From the NCBI RefSeq assembly GCF_032062135.1, contig NC_092862.1:68461371-68525370 (forward strand): 64,000 nt of DNA, read 5' to 3'. Below are positions 1-11,589 of this stretch, piece after piece. This DNA comes from Pyxicephalus adspersus. Taxonomy: Eukaryota; Chordata; Amphibia; Anura; Pyxicephalidae. The translations under genes and the position numbers were made by a program. The number at the start of each line of letters is the position of its first letter. Position 1 is the stretch's first letter. Under the pieces are notes generated by a model. The model was not told where the DNA came from. It made no database searches and saw nothing but the letters and a program-made list of their open reading frames with translations.

Positions 1-1466
1 AGAACAGAAGCATCCAGCTGGCCAATTTACATAGGGAGGTTTGACAACTCTAGGATTTCCTCCGTGTGTAGGCACCAGATGCCATCACCCTTTTAAGAGT
101 CTACCATTTCAATAAGGTCTAACTGATAATAATCAGAGCTTGTCACTTGGATGTAATTTCACTTGTAGCAGAACCCACAGGTTTGAATGACGTTAGCTTG
201 TGGAGGCTGAAATCACTGTATGTGGTTAACATTATGCTGAATGAAGCACAACCAATACTTTTACATGGTACGTTAATCCTTTGAAATGCAATGCATATAA
301 ATATTAATGTTTTTCGTGCAGCCCAGATATCTACTGAAAGATGTAGAATAAAAAGATGTATTGATTTGTATACATTTCAGCTAAAGATTGATTTAGCTTA
401 TAATGTGCACAGATATTGATCTGCATGAGAGGCAAAAAAATGAGCCAAAAAAAACCCATAGCTCAGCAAATGGCATGTATGTATTGGCTTCCATAAAACC
501 CATATGTGACATTAAGACAAATATCTATACCTGCATAATTACCTTTGGAGCCATTAATGCAAATGTAACGCTTTTGTAGATTAGGAAACAGCCCGTTAGA
601 GCCTGAGTCTAGTCATTATGGATGTCAGTGTGGTATATTACTGTGTGCTTGCTGTTTACATATAAATAAGTATATTCTATGGACATGGAGCTTAAAGCTT
701 TCTTGACTGCTCTGCCAGAATGATTTTTTGCTCATAACTATAGCAGTCCACGTACTTTAATCTACTGACTTTATGCGGGTCAAAAGGATAAAACATTTAC
801 AAAAATTATGTAATCACTTTTTGATTTTTGATATAATGAACAAATATGTAATGTCATAAAATTTTGACAAGTAGTACAGAGCTGCAATTTGCTAAGTCTT
901 GAAAATAAATGCACACTGGATAAACTATTAGCTGAAGATGCATGTATATGTCTCTTTATTATTATTTTTTTTTCACAGGTGGTTTTGTGTGTCGTAAGAA
1001 GCACAATTCCCCCACACACCACATACTTGTTGATATTGATTTGAAGCATGAATGAAGAATTGTGCTTAACCTAGCTTTCTCATGTGTCACAGGTAAAAGT
1101 GTGGGGTCATCAACTCATCAATGACTGGATAAAACCAATGAAGAACCATAAGCTTCTGATACCAGGAGTGTAGAGGTGTTGTGTGCTCCACATTCTTGGA
1201 CTACTGTTAGTCATCGAAGTGCTTTGCTCCAATAAGAAGGGTGTTTTCAGATGTTTTGTAATCTGCACTTATGACACATGCCAATTGGGCGTTATCATAT
1301 GCCAAGAATCAGTGAATGCACGTTGCTTGAACAGATATTCAATAATAGCTCAAAACAGTTAAGTAGTTTTCACAGAAACAAAATATTTAAACGTAGTTCG
1401 GTTCAACCTCGGTAGAGTTGATTTAATAAAAAACATAAGCTGTTTACTTAGCAAATACATTATATC
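1..1466. other. Unique-looking AT-rich DNA, no feature
   Basis: No recognisable exon, repeat end or RNA gene. Only short A/T runs are seen. Confidence 0.5.
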
Positions 1467-1474
1467 TTCTAAAG

Positions 1475-1764
1475 CAACGGTCGCCAACCTTTGGTCAGCA
1501 AGAAAATTCAGGCGAAGGACCCCGCTGGTGGACGCATAGGCCAAGCCACGAACCACGTCTCCCGTACAAATTGTAGGCTCAGGTCCTCAGGAGACACAAC
1601 CTCTGAGGTCAGACCTGCGAAGGAGAGTGGTCAGGTTCTAGCATCAAGACGACACTTTGGGGGAAGTTCCTTCCACTTTGAGTGACACACGGCTCCCCGC
1701 GGATGCGCGGTCCAGAATCCGTGCATTTAGTGGTCCACAGGTCCGAAAAGGTTGGCGACCACTG
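1475..1764. mobile_element. Non-autonomous hAT-type element (MITE)
   Basis: The ends are inverted repeats. The left starts CAACGGTCGCCAACCTTTGG and the right, reversed, reads CAGTGGTCGCCAACCTTTTC. Both resemble hAT ends of the CAGNGGT type. The 8 bases before (TTCTAAAG) and after (TTATAAAG) agree at 7 of 8 positions, as expected for an aged 8-bp hAT target duplication. The right third (ACACGGCTCCCCGC... TTTAGTGGTCC) is clearly related to the element at 50142-50394, so these are two copies of one family. No transposase is encoded. Confidence 0.8.
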
Positions 1765-2415
1765 TTATAAAGAGTATTTCCACTTAGCTTAGGGTATGAG
1801 TTGAGCTAGTTCTACTTTTCATTTATGTGCAACCAGAAATCATGTCGGACATAACTGGGCAATCTTTGGAAAGCCAATTTTTTTCATATTCACTAAGCAA
1901 AGTTAAATTCCCTAGGTGATAATTTACTTTGCTAGGTAAACACCCAAAAACGTCAAGTAAGTCAGCCCTCTTTTTTAGTATATTTTTAATTGTTAAGTTA
2001 TTTGTATAGTTCATTTTATGTTTATCATTTAGCTCTCTGATCTTTTATATTACTCTCTTTTTCAGTCTATAGAGGAGAATTGTGCAAACTCTTTGCTGTT
2101 TTAAGAGCCACTGCTTTTTTAATAATTGCTACCTAATTGGTTAAGTAGTTGTCTCTAACAAAAAATACATTTTGTTTAGTTATTTAATTACATATTTCAC
2201 ACGTTATTTGAATAATAATGTACACTTTTCTGTTAGCGTAATTTGTTTCCTACTGATATTTCCTAAATGTTGTTTGGTATATTTATAATAAACATCTTTA
2301 GTAGGGATGTTTAACAAAAATATCAACTTTGCATCATTTAGTTTACACCTAAAATCTGTTAAGTAAGAAAAGAAAAACATTTTAGAAAAGACATTTTACA
2401 CTAATGTTTAAGCTT

Positions 2416-2716
2416 ACAGCGGAACTAAACCTAAAAAAAAAATTGCAAGCAGGCAGGCTCTTTATTACAATAAAATAAACTTTCCTGCCTACCTGTCCTC
2501 TTTCTTACCAGCATCTCCTGCTGGTCCTCTGTTTGGTTCAGGATCTTCATCCATCTTGAATGGCAAGGCCAGAATGATGTAACTCCTGTGTGTGCACATG
2601 GGAATTCATTTATTCCCGGCAGCCAGATGTCTCGGAAATAAACAAGATTGCAAAGAGGCAAGTAAGTTTGTTTTATTACAGAAGGAACATAGCCCTTCTT
2701 CAAAAAAGAACCTGTC
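2416..2716. repeat. Fragment of the GCGGAAC-ended repeat family
   Basis: Begins with AGCGGAACTAAACC, the same end as the elements at 3154-3645 and 19807-20165. The interior has GCAGGCAGG followed by CTTTATTACA and, near 2660-2716, an inverted segment (CTTTATTACA-type motif again). This resembles the sequence at 19571-19650 on the other strand. I cannot find the opposite terminus, so this is a partial or rearranged copy. The short reading frame on its minus strand is repeat sequence, not a gene. Confidence 0.55.
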
Positions 2717-3153
2717 TGCTCACAATTTTTTTGTTAAGTATAGATAAACTTTAAATAATGGTGACCTCTTTATGTTCTGGCAGGTGGTGAAATGGGTCAA
2801 ATGAAGACAAATGGCACTACCTAACAATGTCATTGCTTACAATGGAATGATACATAGTTACACTGTGACCGACTGCAGACCTTGTCATAGTTAAGTATAG
2901 AATGATGATCACTAAAACTGATCAAGATGTCATAAGGGTCCTCAGAGAAAGAGAGATATTTATGGCAACCATTACTATGTCATACATTTATATAGAACGT
3001 ATCTATATTCCCAATTTATCACAAAAACTAGCAGGTGTTTTAAAGGTCATGTTTCCCAAAGCTTTCTCATTTTAGCCCCCTTTTCCAAGGCAAGGCTGAT
3101 GATCCAAATATGAGATCGTATCAATAAATGGGATAAGGCACAATGGGTACCTA

Positions 3154-3645
3154 AAGTGTACCTAAACTCAATAATTTTACTTTACATAAAATGGTAGGCA
3201 ACTCTTATATGTAAAGTAAAAGTTGAATTTTTCTTTAAATGAAACACCCTTTTCAAAAAAAAAAAGGGGAGCAGCATCGCCCCTTCAACTATTATCAACT
3301 ATTAGGCTGAATGGGAGCACAGAGCCTTCTAAGATACCTCCTGAGATCGGGGGCATTTTTTCTATTAAGAGGAAAGAGATGCAGATCTCACGCATGTGCA
3401 GTGTGATTGGCTCTCTTTTTTTCCCTTTACGGTGGGCTACGTCACCTGATCTCGCACCTGCATGAAATCAGGTGATGTAGCAAGGAGTCCATAAGAATAG
3501 ATTGGGTATCGGCATCCCTCAAGTCTAGTACGACACAGGACCAGTTTGAGGGAAGATCCAACGAATGTCCAGCACCATCGCGGGATCTGCGGGATTAAAA
3601 GTATGCTGAAAAAGTATTTTTTTTGTTTGTACTTTAGTTCCGCTT
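3154..3645. mobile_element. Non-autonomous DNA transposon with GCGGAAC-type ends
   Basis: The left end reads AAGTGTACCTAAACTCA and continues into ATTTTACTTTACAT. The right end, reversed, reads AAGCGGAACTAAAGTACA. The left end matches, reversed, the right end of the copy at 19807-20165 (AAGCGGACCTAAACTCAG then TTTTACTTTACAT), so the two copies are in opposite orientation. It is bounded by TA-containing sequence. The interior is GC-richer than its surroundings and includes a nearly perfect hairpin at about 3436-3480 (CTACGTCACCTGAT / ATCAGGTGATGTAG). No protein is encoded. The superfamily is not recognised with confidence. Confidence 0.65.
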
Positions 3646-4913
3646 CAAAACAATAAAGTGAATGTGAACATGAACAACAGTCTGTTGATTTTAGATAACA
3701 GATTGCCATTTATTCTTCTATGATTATGTTTTTATGATGAGCACTTTTATAACATCGTATTTATTAAAGGGCAATCAGATTTAAATTAGGGGTGATGAGT
3801 GCTTTGATTGCCATATATTTACCCTATATAGGCTATCACTTGGCTACATCCACTTAACTAGACTAAGAGATCACTATTTTATTTGAAGAAGAATGCTACT
3901 TTAAAGTGGCAGTGAGTGGTCCATAGACTTTTACTGCATCTCCTGATCACTAAATTTAAAAGTGATGATCAATGCAGAAGTAGCCATCATATAGTAATCA
4001 TGGGTTATAACAAACACCACCATCCCTACTGTGGCCTTGGCCTGTGATGTTCTTTACTGTTAAAATGAAAAACATTTTCTGATGATCTGTAAATTGGAGA
4101 GCAGTACTAACATGGTAAGTTGACATTATTTATAAAAAATGTGTAAAATAATTTTCTTTTTGCAGCTGATCAATACTTTCCTAAATAGAATTAACTAAAA
4201 ATTGCATTTTTGTTAAAAAAATGCATTTGTAGTCTTAGTTGGAAGCTCACAGGGACAGAGCACGGTCATCCTTTAATACAAAGTGCCCAAACTTTGATGG
4301 CTGGTTCACCAAAATTATTTCAATGAGAATTCAGATTTAAAATATATAACATAAGTTTGAATCTGTGCATTGTAATTGGAACATTTATGCATAATGAGGT
4401 TATTGATTACACTGATTGATATTCCTGTGAATTTGAAAAGCCTTTAATAAACCATTAACACTTAAGGTGTTTTGGGACTCATTCCCACAGTGGGTTTTCC
4501 TGCAATTTTAACACCACTGGTAAAGACAGCTAAATCTGTCAGATACTTAGCTCCACTACCTGATACACCCACTCACACTTGGCATGCTTGTGAAATAAAT
4601 CAGGGATTGACTAGTGAACTGACTCATCACTGAATCCAAATCTTTTCAATTACAAGTCTTCTTCAAAACTTCTCTATTGTTCTTCCTTAATGTCCTTTTA
4701 AAGTGTTACGATGGAGCTGCCAGTATTTTATATATACAGTTTTAAGCCTTTAAGTAAGTGTGTACTATTTTATTTGCTTCACATGACTTTACAATCTGCA
4801 CATTAAATACAGTAATAGATTGTAAGGAGCGATGGACTGGGAAGAGTGTGACTAGCTTTAAATCCAAGATTGTGCAGTAGCTACATTGTCACATACACTG
4901 ATCACGTTTACAT

Positions 4914-4928
4914 GGGGGGGGGGGGGGG
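4914..4928 (+). repeat. Homopolymer of 15 G
   Basis: An uninterrupted G run in AT-rich DNA. The length is likely to vary between individuals and to be error-prone in assembly. Confidence 0.95.
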
Positions 4929-7064
4929 TGCTAATAACTGCACAATGCATATTTAATAGTGTTTTTTAAGTAGTTAATAAAGTGATCCGTGATGTCTGCA
5001 AAGAAAATTTGTAATCTATTATTACATTTTAAACACACAAAAATAAATTTAGTCACAATTAATATGTTCAGAAGGCTTTCATGTGCATTAGGATATAATT
5101 ACTTTTTATAGAATGCTGAGGATTCAGAAATGTCCAAATGAGTAATTTTTTTGTACTTTGGGTCACTATATCTACAAAATACTAAATTATATTTAAATAA
5201 CAACCCCCTGGTTTTCCAACTGTTCCTGGTATTTATATGCTCATTAAATGGTTTCACAGTGCTCCAGACTGTAGGAAATATGTTCAGGGTGGCTGTGTAT
5301 ATAACATCATTACTAAATAGTAGCAATTATTCACTTTTCAGACAAACTAAGGAGACTCAAAGGAAAATCAGTTTCTGAACAACAGCTCAGACACCTGTAT
5401 GAGACTTGAAACAGTTTCAGACACAGAAAAAACTTCATTCTTATTAACATATAATACTGCTAAATGTCAGCATACAGCCCTCCAGCTCTTTAGTGTCAAG
5501 GAATCTGCCACTTACTTAGAAAAAGACATTTGAAGCTGGAGACTTTAAATAGTTTATATGCCTTCACTAAGGCTAGAGTGCTAAGGACACTGGATCATAC
5601 ATACTTTACATTGACGGAAAAGATAGGAAAACTTTTGGGTCAGTGCTAAAATAATGAAGGTTTTTTTTAATGATAATAAGGAGGGCAGAACACTACCTAA
5701 ATCCTAGGTTCTGTAGAAAGTATACCAAGGTATAAGGTCATAGATAAAGCCTTTTTAGAAGAGAATATGCCGTAAAATAAAATCACGGCTACACTATTTT
5801 AATAGAAAGTATACTATGGAACTAAATCTTTAAAACTATGGGAATAATAAAAGAATTAAGGTCAATTTAATAAAAGAGTTAGGATTGTTAACCTAGCAAA
5901 GTTACTGTTTGCTCAGCTTCATAATTAAATAAAGTCTCACAATTCACACAAGATTTTAATGATAAATGCTGCTACAATCCTCCAATCATACGCAAAACAA
6001 AGCTCTGTTTTTTAATTACTATACATGTGACAGTCTATTCAAAAAAAAAAAATAATAATTTGTCATTATGTAGGCAGTTATTAGTCCAGAATAATACCTG
6101 CCAAACAATTCCCCCACTGCTGTTGGAGTAGGAGAAAGAAAAAGGTGTAAAGACATCACCAGACTGCACAGAAATGCATTCCCTGCTTATTGATCTACTA
6201 AATTAAATGCCCCTATTAAACTTACAGAGATCAGCAATATTTTTGGTGGTCTTCCTTTATCAGCACTTCCTGTTGTATGCTGACAACACCAAGACACTGC
6301 CTGACAATTGGCAGCCAGCTTCTCATGTGTGCTCCTTCACTTGTCCACAAGGCTACCTGACAACACTACTGCCCATCCGTGCAACCTCATATAAATAAAA
6401 TGATTCTAAGATACACTGTGCGTTCTGTTGTATGTCATCTTTTATTGTAGCAAGAAAATAATGCCAACTGACACATGAAATACAAATAAAATTAGGACAG
6501 AAAAACTTAGGAATGGAATAAACTGCACATTCTACTTACTTGTTGTATGCAAGTACATTGGGTTGCATGAACATTTTGAATTAAACTCTCTTTTTTAGCC
6601 CATGCAGTACTAAACAAAAGCATTTTTCTGTTATATAAAATGTGTTTTTCATATTATAAAGATATGTCTGGAACTTTGGCAAGCTATAGCTTTAATAGCT
6701 CCTACATTTATTAGGCTTCAATCAACTTTCTGTGTTTAAGAAGTGATAAAGCTAAAATACAAATGGCTCTACCAAGTAAAAGAAACAACTGGGTATCAAT
6801 TATATCTGTGTGGTTTAACTTATTTTCAAAACAACAGGCTTTCAGGACTGCTGAATATCAAATACAGGCATGACTCATGTTTTCCCTAAAGAATTTAGGT
6901 CACTGAGCCAACACAGAATCACTCAAGTTATTACTTTAAAAATAAATGATAGTTTTGTCTTCTGACTTTAGGCACAGATAATAATGGTAATGTATCAGAA
7001 GGAAACATTTCTTGTATAAATGTAAATGAATAATAATAAAATTGGATAGATGAATAGATGGGTG

Positions 7065-7115
<51 letters not shown>
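7065..7115. repeat. (GATA)n microsatellite, about 12.8 units
   Basis: Essentially perfect GATA repeats of 51 bases, preceded by interrupted copies. On the minus strand it reads through as repeating Leu-Ser-Ile-Tyr, which creates two spurious open frames. Confidence 0.97.
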
Positions 7116-10100
7116 GTATTTGTCTCATGCTTCCAATTAGAATTAAAATGCCAATGACTGTTTATGAAACATTTAGTACATACAGTAAAGATACAACCAC
7201 CATGAACCCACAGCTTAAACATCAAACTTCTATAGCTTTCTGTTCCATAGATATGTATAGTCATCTCTAATAAAGACCTCACCGTACAGTTCGAACAGCT
7301 TGATCTGATGGTTCATCTTCAAAGTTTACTATGTACAAAGTTGGCCAAACATAATATAATGCAGAAATCAAATATTATTCAACTACCAAAAGATCTTCTA
7401 CCTGGCCTATTCTCAAACAAAAAGGAAGCTTACATATTTATGTGAAAGGCAGTTACCACCTATCCTTCAATTATCTGATAAAAGATAAGAACACCCCAGT
7501 CAAAAAATACTGGATGATAGTCTTGACTTCATCAGCACTACAACTTGGAAAATGCGCCAAAAGAGATAAAATATTTAAAAGGTTAAAAAACATAGGAAGT
7601 GGGACTTACTTTCTTCTAAAAAGCAGATCTTTATGAGATCACAATATGATTCAGCGATTCAATTTGATGGTAGTATCTGGCAAAAAAAGTCATAAACAAA
7701 TTCTATATTGCATCGCCTTTTGATGCCAAATTGTAGTATTGTAGTCCTCAACCCCCTTGGGGTTATACATGCTTACTCCTTCCCCACACCACTTGGAGTG
7801 AAAAAATGTAGGAGAATGCAACTGTACTAGCGTACAATGCTACCCTAATGCAGGAAAGTTGTTGCCTGATGACGACCTGAAATCTGTATCTATCCTCCAT
7901 GACCTTTCTGCCTTTTTCATCTATTGGGATCATACACAACACCACTTTTGTATCATTTTGACATTTTTACTCCATCAGAGCCCTATAGAAGGCATCAAAT
8001 ATGTGATACTCCAAATAGCTCCATATAACTTTAAATCGTCCTGAAGCATGCATCAATATGTATCTTAATTCACATTGTACAAAATAAAGCAGTTGAAAAG
8101 GTTTTTTTAGTTGGTGTGTCTAATTCTGTTGATCAAAAGACCAGTCAAAGTTTACTATACTTGCTTATTAGTGCTTGAGTTTTTTTTGTTCAGTAAGCAC
8201 CAATTACAGTTTATAATTCACAACTGATAAATGCATAAATAAAATAAATACATATGCATATTTGTATGTAAAAAAATGCAAAAAAATGTACTTTGAAATG
8301 TGTTCTTTCACCGATGTACTTTTTAAAAAGTACAGTTTCATTCTAACAAATTCAAATTCAATGCAATTGTCCAGCATTATCTTTCTTTTTGTTCTAGCAA
8401 TGAACTTTGTACGCTGAACAAAATGGGCTTAATGGATCAGTGATTTGGCAAGCTATAACAATGTCTTTGTCCTACAACTATTTCCAAAGGCTGCTTTGTT
8501 AATGTCAATTATAGGATAACTAGTGAAAATTTGTTCTAGATATTTTATGAAGTTAAACTATGTACCACGAATTTTATTACATTTCTGTACTGTTCTTTAA
8601 CATATAAAAATAAAGCAATTAGTGGCATAAAATAGTGTTTACTATAATAAGTATTTTACAAGCTGTTGTTCATCAATTCAATGATGGCATTAAAAAGATA
8701 AATTCCATCTATAAAACAGGTACTTCAACCAATTTACTATTACATAGAACCACAGGCTTAACTTGGGTATCACATCTCCAAATAATACAAGACCAACAAT
8801 CCAAAATTTAGGACTTTTAAAACACCAAACATAGAACAGTGAAAACACCAGGTCAAAATCATGTGAATGATAAATTGATAACCATAAAAACCATAGAGAA
8901 CATTTTAGCATCACATGGGGAGAGCCAGGTTAGGGAATCTAATACAGTATAGTGTGTCCACAATAAACCAGTGTCGGCCAAACCACATGATACTTTTAAA
9001 CTCAGTTGCTACAGTTAACTCAGTATTTCATTTTTTTAAAATATATGCTGAAAGGGGGAAATGACCACTGTGTATTGCTAGTGAGATCTCTGGCACTTTA
9101 GTTCCTTGACCTGTGTGAGTGCAGTAGTGATTACAAGAGATTCAAATTTTCCTTTCTGAATACCAAGTTTTATTGCCATTATTTGTATTACCGTAACTAT
9201 TATCCTGTATTATTATACCTAAGCACTCCTATTCACATACCAGGAGTGGATGGGAGTACTGGACAGCAACAATGCAGATCTTTTATTGTTGACTAGAGTT
9301 CAGCTTTAGGCATTTTAAAATATAAAAAAAACACCAAGAGATAGGAGAACACCAAAATTTCTAGTTCAATAAAGAAGTATTATGGGAGAGAGCTCTTGCT
9401 ACCGGAGTATCTAACAATATCAAAGAGCTATTCAACCCACTGGGCTCCATCTGTCACCAAAATATCCCAATTTAATGGATTAATCATTTAATTGGCATGC
9501 ATGTTATTACCCATTTTCAAAACTTTTTTTTGTTAATATTACATTTCTTTATTATTGATGTAATGAATATCAATAATATTGATATTTTAGGTCAGGGTCA
9601 TACCTTAAGATTATATATAACTATAATATATTAGACAACCCTGCATAACTATTTATCTTGAGAACTAATGCCATTCTTGCTCAAAAATGTATAGCTGTTT
9701 GCCCTGAAAGGGGTACAGTAAAAACATATGATATAAAAATAATCTGATATTTCCACTTACAGAATATTTATAGCCGAGCCAAGGGAGCTAGTCAAAAAGA
9801 CTGAAGCAATATCAATCATTTGTTCCCTTAGGCAGGGATTCCATCATTACCAACATTGTTAGTGGTCACTGAAGAAAGCAGGTCTTGTACAGCTGGTGTA
9901 AAAGAACAATAAGACAGCTAGGGCCCTGAAGGATTCCACATTGCTCTTTAGTATACTCCCAGATTTATTCATTCACAAGGTATACTCTATATGAATTATG
10001 TGTAAAAACGGCATCTTTTTTAAATTTATAGAAAATGTAATACACATACACAATGATTATTTTTAACAAACCATTACCTGAATACCTCCCTGGTTTCTAT

Positions 10101-11253
10101 CTCTGTAGAAAAAGCCTTTGTAATAGCTATCCCCACATAGGTATGTCAAGTATTCAATAGGTATATTCAATTGCTCCCCCTTGTGAGAGAGGATTTTGGA
10201 ACCATTTTCAGAATTATATGAAGTCTGAAGAAGAGGAGCCATCCCTAAAAAATGCATATTTGATCATCCAGGTTAACCAGCCAAAAGGTTTTTACGCCAA
10301 ACTTGCTGCATTTGCCAATGGCTAACACTATACAACACTGCACTATGAATTAGTAAAAAAGAAATCTTAACAAACAAATCAACAGAGAATTTTCATAATT
10401 ATTTCTGTTCATTCCTATTTTTCAGTCATTACCGCATGTCAGTACTTTGTTGCCTAAAGTATTTTGTTTTATTTTGGTGTCCAAGACTGACATCTATAAT
10501 TAGTTCTGCGGCTTATAACAATTATGGGCCTGTCAACCAGGTTGTGTGAAGAGAAACAAGTTCAGTTCTTTTAAAAATAATGTCATTAGCTAGACATGAT
10601 AAATATGGTAAATGGTGTTTAGACCACTGCATACAAACACTGTTAAATTGAAGCCTACACTTTGCATGCCTGCACCACACCCTGATGTACAAAACAATTC
10701 ACAAAACACACTTATACACACTTAATAAAAAAAAAATGTCATAACAGTTGTGAATGTTAACTTTTGGCTTTATCTCCTCTTATCTCAAAACCTTGTCCTT
10801 TAAAGTATGTTTACCTTTTTTTAAAAAAAAAATGCCCCAGTACCCCCCTAGCTAACATTATACATTCAGACAGATTTACATGAGTAAAATTGGTTTACAA
10901 ACCTGTAGCAAGTCTGTAGCTTATGAAGTCACATCCTATAAAATTAGCACATACAACTGAAGACTAAGGGTGAGAACAGATGGGCATTTTGGTAAACATG
11001 GATGGCGTAGATTCAGACTACATCGAACCTGAACCAAATCCACATTTTAGTGTTATTTTGGAAGCATTATTAAAAGACGTCTAGGGAAAAGGGCCAGTGG
11101 TTGTTTATAATGCTGCTACTGCTGTTGCATAAGCACCATTAGTCTAAATGTCATTGCCACTAGGTTCTACCCTGGTAGTTTAGTATTCCTGGTAGAATTT
11201 GTAAAGGAACTGGCTTATGTTTCTTTTTGGCCTCCTCATTTTTTTAGTTAGTA

Positions 11254-11589
11254 GGGATGAGCGAGAATGCCACTGGCATTCTTGTGAACATTTCCTCGAA
11301 GTTTTGATGGGTCTGCGAAATTTGGTGAAACCATCGGAAATCCAGGAAACCACTATAGGATGATTACCGCGGCTGCATTCATAAATACAGCCGTGGGAAT
11401 CCTCCTGTCAGTGAGCGATCCCTGGGCACTACAGGTCAGAATGAAAGCAAGCCTGATTGCTCTTGCAGGTCCTAAAAATTCGGTCTCGTCGGCTGAATTT
11501 ACAAAGGCCGTTCTCGCCTACATGTTTGGTAAGTGAGAATGGCCCAAATCGCTGTGAGACTGAATTCAATAAATTTGCTCGCTCATCCC
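11254..11589. mobile_element. TA-flanked MITE with GGGATGAGCGAG ends
   Basis: The left end GGGATGAGCGAGAATGCC and the reversed right end GGGATGAGCGAGCAAATTTA form inverted repeats. Both sides are flanked by TA (11252-11253 and 11590-11591). At 336 bp with no coding capacity, it is a non-autonomous element. I remember this terminus as common in frog DNA. TA duplications suggest a Tc1/mariner-type source, but that is inference. Confidence 0.8.

Larger units (their letters stand above)
3646..11253. other. Intronic stretch without genes or clear transposons
   Basis: Apart from the poly-G run and the GATA microsatellite listed separately, I see no repeat ends, exons or RNA genes. Open frames here are short and non-conserved in appearance, and several depend on the microsatellite. 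Confidence 0.5.

Noticed and set aside
6931..7282. Leu-Ser-Ile-Tyr repeat proteins
   Set aside because: Translation of the (GATA)n microsatellite.
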